Assembly: GCA_021204625.1 (NCBI GenBank)
Contig: JAJPZA010000126.1
Location: forward strand, 1-52,539
DNA length: 52,539 nucleotides
Direction: 5' to 3'
Source: Clostridia bacterium
Lineage (GTDB): Bacteria; Bacillota; Clostridia; Christensenellales; Borkfalkiaceae
Shown: positions 8,236 to 15,996 of the stretch, piece after piece
How positions within the stretch are numbered: the first letter of the stretch is position 1
How the letters are laid out: each line of letters starts with the position of its first letter
The notes under the pieces: generated by a model
Seen by the model: the letters and a program-made list of their open reading frames with translations, nothing else
Database searches by the model: none
What the model was told of the DNA's origin: nothing
Made by a program: the position numbers and the translations under genes

Positions 8236-8892
8236 ATGAGACCTAAAGATGAAGCAAGAATTACAAGGCTTATGAACTACATACAGCAGTACCAGCTGGA
8301 GAACGGCAAGGCGCCCACCTACCGCCAGATCCAGAAGGACCTTTCCTACCAGTATCTAAACTCCGTCACAAGGGATGTCGCGAGCCTGAAGGAAAGAGGG
8401 CTCATCGTGATGGACGAAACCGGCCCGTGGAAGAGCATCTATATTCCGGACAACCTCAGGAAGGGCAAGACCATAAAGGCGTCTCTTCTTGGCACATGCG
8501 CCTGCGGCGAGCCCATGACGGCCGTAGAGGACATCGTTTACACCTGCGCCCTTCCGGTGGAGATATTCGGAGAGTCCCCGAGGTTCCTTCTCACGGCGAA
8601 GGGCAGGTCCATGATAGGCTGCGGGATTTACAACGGGGACATCATGGTGGTGCTTGCGCAGGAGACTGCGGATCCCGGTCAGATTGTCATCGCCAGAGTG
8701 CATGAGGGCGAGGACGCCACGGCCAAGATCCTTGCGAAGGATGAGAACGGATACTATCTCCGCCCCGCCAACGACGAGCTCAACGAAGACGGCACCAGGA
8801 AGTACAATGACATACATCTGGACGGAGACTGGAGCATTCTCGGCGTCGTGACGCACGTCATACATCAGGCGCGGCTGGAGCAGCCGGTATAA
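8236..8892 (+). CDS. lexA: LexA-type transcriptional repressor with S24 self-cleavage domain
   Basis: A 218-residue repressor of the SOS-response type. Residues 1-70 form a winged helix (TYRQIQKDL, SVTRDVASLKERGLI). Residues 85-218 are the S24 peptidase domain. The catalytic dyad is visible: Ser125 in GRSMIGCGIYNGD and Lys164 in ATAKIL. The scissile bond is probably Cys90-Gly91 in TCACGEP, where most LexA proteins have Ala-Gly. ATG 8236 is chosen because GAAGAGG lies 5 bases upstream. A palindrome in its promoter suggests self-repression. It could be the host LexA or a LexA-like regulator of the conjugative block; the genes that follow are not SOS genes, which slightly favours the second reading. 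Confidence 0.85.
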   Translation: MRPKDEARITRLMNYIQQYQLENGKAPTYRQIQKDLSYQYLNSVTRDVASLKERGLIVMDETGPWKSIYIPDNLRKGKTIKASLLGTCACGEPMTAVEDIVYTCALPVEIFGESPRFLLTAKGRSMIGCGIYNGDIMVVLAQETADPGQIVIARVHEGEDATAKILAKDENGYYLRPANDELNEDGTRKYNDIHLDGDWSILGVVTHVIHQARLEQPV

Positions 8893-8959
8893 ATCCCGGC
8901 CCCGGCAGGGTTCATGCAGAGAAGATACGCGAGAAGTTATATTGCAAGGTGGATGGAAG

Positions 8960-9145
8960 ATGAGCGCAAAAACAGTATTACGCTGCCCGGTCTGCGGCAG
9001 GGAATACGGGAGTGTGAAGATGTGCAGGGACGTTGAGCTTCTGTGCCGCTCATGCGGCAGCAAGTTCTCCCTCACTTACAATGACAAAGCCTACGAATAC
9101 ACATCCAAGCCGTTTGTTCCCAAAGATGTCTTAAAGACGGTTTAG
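8960..9145 (+). CDS. Small zinc-ribbon protein
   Basis: 61 residues with two CxxC pairs (CPVCG at 9-13 and CRSCG at 29-33) flanking a short loop, the pattern of a zinc ribbon. It starts at ATG 8960 after AAGGTGG and GGAAG. It lies 67 bases after lexA and is probably co-transcribed. Function unknown; small zinc ribbons of this kind often bind DNA or a protein partner. Confidence 0.65.
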   Translation: MSAKTVLRCPVCGREYGSVKMCRDVELLCRSCGSKFSLTYNDKAYEYTSKPFVPKDVLKTV

Positions 9146-9566
9146 CGGCTGCCGGCCATGGGCCGGCGCAGGCGGAGAAGTCCGGCGCCTCAAGCCGGCG
9201 CAAGCGCAAACGGCCGGCGCAAACGGCCGGCGGGACAACTGAATACAGACGCATGACTTTCCGTACAGCGACAGGCGCTGCGGGTTTCATGTAGGACTGT
9301 GAGAAACAGAAGCTATCCTTTGGAAGCTATCCACGCCTTGCGGTAATGCCAGAAATACAGGCATTGCTGCAGGGCGTTTTTATTTGCCCGGACGCCGCTT
9401 CCATAGCGGCGCAGGCCAGAGGGCCGCGGATGCTGCCGGTCTGCATAAAGCGAACCGGCTCCATGCGGGCCCTCCGGGGGCAAGACAACAGAACAGAAAC
9501 TTGATCGCAGGAGAAGAATATGAAAGAAAGCGCGCGGCGGAACATGTCCGCCGGAAGGAGGTGAAT
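9146..9566. other. Intergenic region rich in GCCGGC palindromes
   Basis: 421 bp. The first 90 bases carry the palindrome cluster, the rest holds no recognisable gene or promoter. The 10-mer GAAGCTATCC occurs at both 9309 and 9322 as a near-tandem repeat. Confidence 0.5.
9151..9232. repeat. Cluster of five GCCGGC palindromes with a duplicated 13-mer
   Basis: GCCGGC occurs at 9151, 9162, 9194, 9213 and 9226, and GCGCAAACGGCCG is directly duplicated. The RNA would fold strongly. It could be a transcript end signal, a repeat expansion or a cis-acting site. Confidence 0.75.
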
Positions 9567-9731
9567 GTGGAAAAAGACAGCACGGAGAAGCTGGTGATGA
9601 GATACGTCAAGGACTGCTATGAAGAGTATTTGAGGCTTGTGCAGGCGGAGCGTGAGACGGCGGAAGCCATACGGCTTGCGGTATTCTCCCCGGCCATGCC
9701 AAGCACAACTTTTTTCTTGGGCGCCAGCTGA
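9567..9731 (+). CDS. First part of a probable -1 frameshift gene
   Basis: 54 residues from GTG 9567, placed 5 bases after a strong GGAGG. The product is a charged helical segment (EKLVMRYVKDCYEEYLRLVQAERETAEAIR). Near its end the codons ACT TTT TTC contain the heptamer T_TTT_TTC at 9710-9716. A -1 slip there enters the open frame ending at 10708 and would give one protein of about 380 residues. Without the slip, translation ends at 9731. Helical N-terminus, function unknown. Confidence 0.6.
   Translation: MEKDSTEKLVMRYVKDCYEEYLRLVQAERETAEAIRLAVFSPAMPSTTFFLGAS
9710..9716 (+). promoter_or_regulatory. Canonical -1 ribosomal slippery heptamer T_TTT_TTC
   Basis: The heptamer is in the correct phase with the upstream gene. 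After slipping, the codons CTT GGG CGC CAG continue without a stop into the downstream frame. A weak GGGC/GCCC stem could form 4-5 bases downstream. A simple one-base indel in a T run is the main alternative. Confidence 0.5.
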
Positions 9732-9745
9732 GCCCCTCTCCGGAC

Positions 9746-10708
9746 ATGCCGCAGATGCATGAGAGCATCCGAAGCAATTTCACAGGATACTCGCTCATGA
9801 TCCGTTACACGGACTCAGCGGGCAGAAACCTCTTCCTAAGGAGAGAACAGGCAAAGGCGCCAGGGCAAAGGCCGCCAAAGGCAGAGGCAGCCGGAAACCT
9901 TGAGACGGATATGACATGCCGGGGAAAGACATCGCCGGATGTGCACACAGAAGAAGGGCGGCTGTACACGTTCATGCCGTCCGCGGAGGAGATCCGGACG
10001 AGGCTGTACCTCGGCAAGACGGGCAGGCTGAAAAAAAGCGGCGTGTATGACAACACGGACTCAAGCCTCATATCCTTGGGCTCCAATCCAAGGCTTGCGG
10101 GGCTCATGTGCGGCAGAGGATACGTCCAAAGCCAGGAGGATCTCACAAGGCAGGGGCATTTCCGCGAGGAGGATTACAAGGAATACGATGACCTCCGGTA
10201 CACCAAGCTCAAAGGCCTGGAAAGGCAAAGGGAAGTGCGTTTCCGCCTGGGGGCTGAAGAGAGGCCGGAAGGCGAGCCCATCCTGGTCCCGTACCGAGAG
10301 GACGGAACAACGGAAGACATAATAGACGAGATGAGGTCCCAGGGAATCTGGGGGTACCTGGATTACCTGTGGTACCGGAGGCAGTGCACAACGAAATACG
10401 CCTTCTGCCTTCGTTTCGGAGCCGGATACATAATCATGGGAAACAATGCCCACGATATGGCCTGCAGCCTAGGCGTCCGGGACGATGCGTTCCCGCTGCG
10501 GGGGTTCAGGAATCGGACTGCGATATGCGCCGTACTGCCGTATGACCTGTACGCAAGGCTCACGCAGATGAGATGGCGGATGCGCATCTGCATCTGCCCG
10601 GACGGCAGGGAGCTTCATTACTATCCAAGGACCCGGGCGCAGGTGAGGAAGATGCGCTGCCTCAACGAGACCAGAGACGAATTCAAAATCAGAAGCCGGC
10701 GCCGCTGA
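9746..10708 (+). CDS. Second part of the frameshift gene; possible MutS domain-I-like segment
   Basis: An open frame of 320 residues from ATG 9746, which has no ribosome site, so it is more likely reached by frameshifting from the upstream frame. The C-terminal third (LRFGAGYIIMGNNAHDMAC, then AVLPYDLYARLTQMRWRMRI) weakly resembles the mismatch-recognition domain I of MutS (GDFYE..FGEDA ... GVP.HAL..Y...L...G..VAI). The middle is charged and unrecognised. It ends in a basic tail (RSRRR). It precedes the large PrimPol-like gene by 94 bases, suggesting a role in element DNA processing, but this is inference. Confidence 0.6.
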   Translation: MPQMHESIRSNFTGYSLMIRYTDSAGRNLFLRREQAKAPGQRPPKAEAAGNLETDMTCRGKTSPDVHTEEGRLYTFMPSAEEIRTRLYLGKTGRLKKSGVYDNTDSSLISLGSNPRLAGLMCGRGYVQSQEDLTRQGHFREEDYKEYDDLRYTKLKGLERQREVRFRLGAEERPEGEPILVPYREDGTTEDIIDEMRSQGIWGYLDYLWYRRQCTTKYAFCLRFGAGYIIMGNNAHDMACSLGVRDDAFPLRGFRNRTAICAVLPYDLYARLTQMRWRMRICICPDGRELHYYPRTRAQVRKMRCLNETRDEFKIRSRRR

Positions 10709-10773
10709 AGCGCCGCGCACGGAAGGCCGTCCGGGATATCCGGAGGCCGCACAAAACAAAAAATACAATACAG

Positions 10774-10790
10774 GCCCGGACAGTCCGGGC
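10774..10790 (+). promoter_or_regulatory. 17-bp palindrome just before the ribosome site of the giant gene
   Basis: GCCCGGAC, one A, then GTCCGGGC: a perfect palindrome one base before AAAGGAGG. It could be an operator or an RNA hairpin that modulates translation of the gene at 10803. Confidence 0.5.
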
Positions 10791-10802
10791 AAAGGAGGAA
10801 AA

Positions 10803-13800
10803 ATGCCTGACATTGAATCAAGCGAATTCTCATACGCGACAGATGTCATACGCACAATCATAAAGCGCGGCGAGGATGCCGAAAAAGGCATCTACCCGCC
10901 GATATACTACGGCACGCTGAACGACGCCATCCGCGAAGGCAAGCATAAGGAATACTCAAACTCCCACGGCGCGGACGTGGACTGCTGCGGGGCAATACGC
11001 TGGTACCTGTTCGCCCGCGGGGGCATCCCCAGGGCGCAGAAGGAAACAGACTCGTTCATCCGTGACTGGGGCACGGACCGCATCTCATACCTTCTTGCGT
11101 GCACGGTGCGGTTCGGCTACCCGCACGACAAGAGCTTTTCGGACGAGAATATCCTGTGGGCAATGAGCATTCCCCTCACGGATGATTTCGCCCACGACAG
11201 CGGCAACATGATCCTTTCCGACCCTGTGAACCTTAACTGGTTCATGGACCAGGTCCGGGACAACATCCGCCGCAAGACCATGGCAGCCGCCAAAACACCA
11301 GACCTGGAAGAGCAGGCGCAGAATCCGCAGGAGGCCGTGCAGGCCCAGGAGCGGGCTCCCGCACCTGTCCTGGAGGAACATGAGGCTTCGCCGGAAAACC
11401 CGTCAGAATCCGCGCAGGAAGCCGTACAGGCCAATGAGCAGGAACAGACGCCCGTCCTGGAAACAGTCTGGAAAGAGGAGGCAGCAGAATCCTCACATGA
11501 GCAGGCGCAGGATGCAGCGCAGGAAACTCCGGCAGAATCCTCACAGAAAGCCGTACAGGCCAATGAGAAGGAACAGACGCTGGAACAGGCAGTTGAACAG
11601 ACCCCTGCCCAGACAGTGCAGGAGACTGCAAAGGAATCCATACAGGAGGCTCCGCAGGAAGTCCCGGCGGAAACAGTTCAGGAGCAGAAGCCGTCAGAGA
11701 CTCCTAAGAAGCCGAAGAAAAAGAGCAGCTCCAGGAAGTCCAGAACCGCAAAGGCTGCAGAGAAAGCGGCAGCCGTTGCACCATCAGAAGCCGCACAAGA
11801 GGGAGGACCCTCCGTGCAGGATAATGCAGGATCTGCGGAACAGACAGAGAAATCTGCCGGGACAGAAACAACAGAGACCGTAGCGGAAGCCGTTCCAGAG
11901 CCCGTTGCAGAACCTGCGGAGATGAACACAGAGACGCCCGAAGAGGAAGTGCAGGAGACCGTAACGGAAGCATCCGGCGAGCCAGCGGAAGCCGTTGCAG
12001 AGGCCGTTGCAGAACCTGCAGAGATGAACGCAGAGAATCTCACAGAACCAGTGCATGAGAGTGCAGGAACTGCAGCGGAAACATCCGCACAGCCTGCAGA
12101 GAATGCAATGAATACAGATAAATCTGCAAAAACACATGTAAACATAGTACTTGAAACGACTGCAAAAGCCGTTTCGGAGCAGACAGAGAAGGCCTCAGGA
12201 GCCCCGGGGAGGAAAAAGACCGGCACTAAGAAGACAAGCAAACCCTCCACGATTGAGATGTACAGGAAGATGAAGGAGCTGCGTGAGCAGAAGGAAAAAG
12301 CCGCTGCCGGGACATCCGGCAAGATCCTTTCGGAAGCCGTTGCAGAGCCTGTTTCAGAGCCTTCGGTGAAGCCCGCGGAGATTTCATCAGAAGCTGTGCA
12401 GAAGGACGCGGAGACCGTTGCGGCATCCGTGCCAGAGTTCACAGAGCCTGTACAAGGGCCTGATGAGACGCCCTCAAAAGCGTACGCAGACCCTGTACAT
12501 GAGACGGCGGCAAATCCTGTTCCGGAGGAGAAAAAGACAGAGGAACAAGCGAAGGGAGCCAAGGATTTTCCCCGGAACGGCAAGATAAATCATATCATAG
12601 AGGATTGGGCCAGGGAGATGACGGAGCAGCGCGCGAAGGAGGAAAATCCCGCGGCCGGAACATCAGAGACAGAGCACGAAGAAGCCGTTACAGAGCCCGT
12701 TTCAGAGCAGAAGAAGACAGCTGTGCCTCCGGAGGGATTCAAGATCGTATACATGGATGGCGGAAGCATTTATATGGTGAAGGAAGGGGACAAGCAGAAG
12801 ACGGAGCAGAGCCCGCAGGAGGAAAATCCCGCGGCTGGGACATATGAGAAAGCGCCCGAGGCCGCCGTTGCAGAGGCCAGTCCGGAACCTGCGGAAATGC
12901 CCGCCCGAGCGTTCGCAGAGACAGTAACAAAGACAGCTGCAGAGCCTGCAGCAGCGGCAGAGCTGCCGGCAGAGCAGGCGGAGGAAAAAAGAATAATACG
13001 GGAGCCGGTGCCGGAGGATGCGCCGGACAAGGAGAACAAGAATATGGCTGTAAAAAGCAAAACCTTATATGACGGCGGCAGGAGGACCACAAGGGACAAG
13101 CGCACAGACAAGGAGATTGAGCTGGAAGCGGAGGAACTCCGCAAGGTCTGGGAGCAGGAGGAGGCCAGGATGGCAGCAGAGAGTGCAGGGAGGGACGAAG
13201 AACCTCAACCTATGGCCGGAGGAGCCGGAAACGGGTCCAAAGACACTAAAATTACTATGCAAAACGCAGAAAATGGCGATTTGCATAGTACTCACAACGA
13301 TGTTTCCGGCGGTTTTGTGCCTCCTGACATGGAGGAAGCCGCAGCCAGCGGCAAGGACGCTGAAGTGGTTTCCGTCAGCGAATCTGCCGCTGCTGGACCG
13401 GTATCCGGCGCCGGCATGGAGGAGACCGGAGAGGAAGATCCCTTCGTGAAGGGCGGCATGGCCCCTCCGGCCGCGCCTGCCGCATCTCCTGTTGAGCCGG
13501 GGAAGGATGACCCCGCGCCTGCCCCTGCGCCCGCGCCCGGGCAGCCCAGGACGCTGTGGCTGAGTGCCATCGTGTCTGACAGCGCAAGGATACGCAAGTA
13601 CGACAAGAGCTCATTCATGAGGATGCCCATAAACGGCGGGTACGCGGGGTACACCTACAATTTCGCCAACAGGTTCATAGACCCCAATCTGATAAAGGTC
13701 GAGAAGGCTGGCGGAAAGGGAACGGAGGACGCGCTCGTGCTGTCCTTCCCGGAGCACTTCACCTTCACGCTGACGAGCAGGGACGAAGGCAAGGAGCCCG

Positions 13801-15569
13801 TGACGCTTACGGCGAAGCAGTTCTTCGAGGCCGTGAACGGCACCAGGAAGAATGACTATGTTTCCCCCAGAAAGAGGGGCGAAAGGAACTGGATCGTGAT
13901 ACGCATTCCGGCAGCCGCGTATGTGGCGGCAGAGGATGAGAACATGTATGACACCTACAGGTTCAATCTTCCGGACAGGAGCCGCGGAGACTTGATTCTC
14001 GTTCCCAAGTTCCTGGCTGAGAAGCAGGTCAACGGGGACTACGTCTGCCACATCCCCGACGACAAGGACGTCAGGGTCTGGCACAGGAACAAGACAGCGG
14101 GACGCATCACAGTGGCCAATTTAAAGGACGTGATGGAGTCATCAAAGCCTGAAGACTACATGCCCGGCGAAGTCAACATGGAGCTTCTGGAGAAGTACAA
14201 CAGGCCGGAGTATGTGATGGTCCCAAAGACGGCCAGGATATGCGACACGCCCGCAAGCAAGCTGTTCCGCATGCCGGACGGCGCGTATGAAAAGTTTTCG
14301 TACTATTATCCGGCGTCTCTAATAACCGAACTGGACGAGGGATACGAGCTCATTGTGCCCAAGAGCATGTCCATCCGTATCTTCAACGGGAGGGAAACCC
14401 AGGCCCTTGTGCCGGACGCTTTCGCAGAGATGCTCGGCGGCTCCGCCACGTACACCAACGAGATTGAGCGCCCGTCCGGAATAATCCGCGGCAAGATCTT
14501 CACCCACGAGAGGCAGCTCCGTGAGAACGTGCCGGAAGAGATGAAGGCCAAGCCCAACTGGGTGGTCCTTCGCACCAGGCCCAACGAGAGGACGGGGAGG
14601 CTGGACAAGTTCCTCATAGACCCTAATACAGGAAAGTACGCGGAATCAGACAACCCTTCCACATGGACGGATTTTGAGACGGCCATGGAATACGCCAGGA
14701 CCCACGGGGGAGACACGCTCGCGTACGCGCTGGACGGCAAGGACGGCATCTGCTGCATAGACGTGGACGACTGCCTGGACGAAAACGGCAGCTTCACGCC
14801 GGCGGCCGCAAGGGCAAGGGCGGCGGTTCCCGCAGGCTCCTACGCCGAGACGTCCGTCTCCGGAAAAGGAATACACTTCTTCGGCCGCATGGAGCCCACT
14901 GACGTCCGCTCTTTTTCCAAGGACGGAAAGACGGAGTTCTACCGCAAGTCCCACTTCATCTCAATGACGGGAGCCTGCAGGGAAGGGGAGACAAAGCTGG
15001 AGTCCTTCGACACCCCGGACATGCGCTATTTCATCCGCAACAACTTTGAAAAGCGCGCGCAGCTGAAGAAGACGGGAAACGGGCTCAATGGGCTCTCGCA
15101 GATGTCTGACCGCGACGTCCTGGAAAAGGCCTTTTCCGCCAAGGGCGGCGAGATTACGATGCAGCTTTTCGAGGGCAATGACCTCCGTCACAACCACTCC
15201 AATTCAGACATGGCTCTGATGAACCGCCTTGCCTTCTGGTGCAACGGGGACAAGGAGCAGATGATGCGCATATTCGCGGCAAGCGGCCTGTACAGGCCGG
15301 AGAAGAGCCAGGACTATTACGAGTGCACAATCATAAAGGCAATAGCCGAGACCCCGGACCGCTACGATCCGGACTCATACCGCCGCAAGGCTGAAGAGGA
15401 GCGCGCCAGGGAGGCTGCCGCGAGGAAATCCCAGTCCGAAATTTCCTACGCAACCACTTCAAGCCCCTATACATCCAGCCTGGATGAGCACAAGGGCAGC
15501 AAGCCCGTATACGGCCGCTACGGCCACATAAAGGGCTACACGGAGAACAATCCGGAGCAGGGCGAGTGA
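10803..15569 (+). CDS. Giant DUF3849 / low-complexity / PrimPol-like protein
   Basis: 1,588 residues. Residues 1-165 match the DUF3849 domain of Gram-positive conjugative elements (IYYGTLNDAIREGKHKEY...). Residues 165-910 are degenerate Ala/Glu/Pro/Thr/Val repeats (EAVAEP, PAEMNAE types). Two related modules of about 90 residues follow (around 930-1060 and 1140-1230), sharing RMP..GgY..F.Y and a V..FaE.l.G ending. The C-terminal part resembles archaeo-eukaryotic primases of the PrimPol type found in phage and plasmid polymerases: CIDVDD (Asp1320, Asp1322), SVSGKGIHFFG (His1358), then EFYRKSHFISMTG. It probably primes or extends DNA during element replication or transfer. AAAGGAGG lies 5 bases before the start. 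No helicase domain is present. Confidence 0.8.
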   Translation: MPDIESSEFSYATDVIRTIIKRGEDAEKGIYPPIYYGTLNDAIREGKHKEYSNSHGADVDCCGAIRWYLFARGGIPRAQKETDSFIRDWGTDRISYLLACTVRFGYPHDKSFSDENILWAMSIPLTDDFAHDSGNMILSDPVNLNWFMDQVRDNIRRKTMAAAKTPDLEEQAQNPQEAVQAQERAPAPVLEEHEASPENPSESAQEAVQANEQEQTPVLETVWKEEAAESSHEQAQDAAQETPAESSQKAVQANEKEQTLEQAVEQTPAQTVQETAKESIQEAPQEVPAETVQEQKPSETPKKPKKKSSSRKSRTAKAAEKAAAVAPSEAAQEGGPSVQDNAGSAEQTEKSAGTETTETVAEAVPEPVAEPAEMNTETPEEEVQETVTEASGEPAEAVAEAVAEPAEMNAENLTEPVHESAGTAAETSAQPAENAMNTDKSAKTHVNIVLETTAKAVSEQTEKASGAPGRKKTGTKKTSKPSTIEMYRKMKELREQKEKAAAGTSGKILSEAVAEPVSEPSVKPAEISSEAVQKDAETVAASVPEFTEPVQGPDETPSKAYADPVHETAANPVPEEKKTEEQAKGAKDFPRNGKINHIIEDWAREMTEQRAKEENPAAGTSETEHEEAVTEPVSEQKKTAVPPEGFKIVYMDGGSIYMVKEGDKQKTEQSPQEENPAAGTYEKAPEAAVAEASPEPAEMPARAFAETVTKTAAEPAAAAELPAEQAEEKRIIREPVPEDAPDKENKNMAVKSKTLYDGGRRTTRDKRTDKEIELEAEELRKVWEQEEARMAAESAGRDEEPQPMAGGAGNGSKDTKITMQNAENGDLHSTHNDVSGGFVPPDMEEAAASGKDAEVVSVSESAAAGPVSGAGMEETGEEDPFVKGGMAPPAAPAASPVEPGKDDPAPAPAPAPGQPRTLWLSAIVSDSARIRKYDKSSFMRMPINGGYAGYTYNFANRFIDPNLIKVEKAGGKGTEDALVLSFPEHFTFTLTSRDEGKEPVTLTAKQFFEAVNGTRKNDYVSPRKRGERNWIVIRIPAAAYVAAEDENMYDTYRFNLPDRSRGDLILVPKFLAEKQVNGDYVCHIPDDKDVRVWHRNKTAGRITVANLKDVMESSKPEDYMPGEVNMELLEKYNRPEYVMVPKTARICDTPASKLFRMPDGAYEKFSYYYPASLITELDEGYELIVPKSMSIRIFNGRETQALVPDAFAEMLGGSATYTNEIERPSGIIRGKIFTHERQLRENVPEEMKAKPNWVVLRTRPNERTGRLDKFLIDPNTGKYAESDNPSTWTDFETAMEYARTHGGDTLAYALDGKDGICCIDVDDCLDENGSFTPAAARARAAVPAGSYAETSVSGKGIHFFGRMEPTDVRSFSKDGKTEFYRKSHFISMTGACREGETKLESFDTPDMRYFIRNNFEKRAQLKKTGNGLNGLSQMSDRDVLEKAFSAKGGEITMQLFEGNDLRHNHSNSDMALMNRLAFWCNGDKEQMMRIFAASGLYRPEKSQDYYECTIIKAIAETPDRYDPDSYRRKAEEERAREAAARKSQSEISYATTSSPYTSSLDEHKGSKPVYGRYGHIKGYTENNPEQGE
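13254..13289. repeat. Perfect 10-bp inverted repeat inside the giant gene
   Basis: ACTATGCAAA and TTTGCATAGT are separated by 16 bases in a locally AT-rich patch within the GC-rich linker-coding region. It might be a cis-acting site, an internal operator or chance. Confidence 0.45.
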
Positions 15570-15625
15570 CGCCGCAGCTGCCAGACAGGATCATTCCATG
15601 CGTGTCATGCGCTCTGCCGAAGGCT

Positions 15626-15685
15626 CCGGCCTTACAGCCGGCCTTATATCCGGCCTTATATGCGGCCTTATATCCGGCCGTACAT
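15626..15685. repeat. Five tandem copies of a 12-bp unit
   Basis: Units of the form CCGGCCTTATAT run without gaps, with one to two substitutions in the outer copies. They fill most of the 193-bp gap between the giant gene and the next small gene. Confidence 0.9.
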
Positions 15686-15762
15686 CTGGCTTGCGGCAGA
15701 CGCGCATATGCGCGCGGGAGGAACAGAGCATGAACAAAGCATGAATCAGGAGGAACGGGATA

Positions 15763-15996
15763 ATGAGAAAACTGTCCGAAAAGAGCAAGAGGTTCAGACG
15801 CAGGTTCCACAAGGTGCCGGATGAGATAAGGAAGAAGAGGGAGAAGCCCTTCGAGAAGAAGATATTCAATCCGTACCAGAACCTGATCGTCATTCCGGAG
15901 GGCTACGACATAGCTGAAATGATGGACCTGGACGATGAAATCATGGCAGATGCCAGGCCGTATTACACGAAGGAGGTCCATGTCATATTTGAATGA
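15763..15996 (+). CDS. Small basic-to-acidic protein, unknown
   Basis: 77 residues with a strongly basic N-terminal half (KLSEKSKRFRRRFHKVPDEIRKKREK) and an acidic C-terminal half (EMMDLDDEIMAD). It overlaps the start of the ardC-type gene by 4 bases (ATGA), so the two are translationally coupled. A GGAGGAACGGG ribosome site precedes it. Could be an accessory DNA-binding protein. Confidence 0.6.
   Translation: MRKLSEKSKRFRRRFHKVPDEIRKKREKPFEKKIFNPYQNLIVIPEGYDIAEMMDLDDEIMADARPYYTKEVHVIFE

Noticed and set aside
11678-12583. 301-residue minus-strand frame rich in Ser, Ala and Val
   Set aside because: Antisense of the low-complexity part of the giant gene. Codon periodicity and ribosome sites favour the plus strand.
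15626-15685. Possible CRISPR array
   Set aside because: A 12-bp unit without spacers is a simple tandem repeat.
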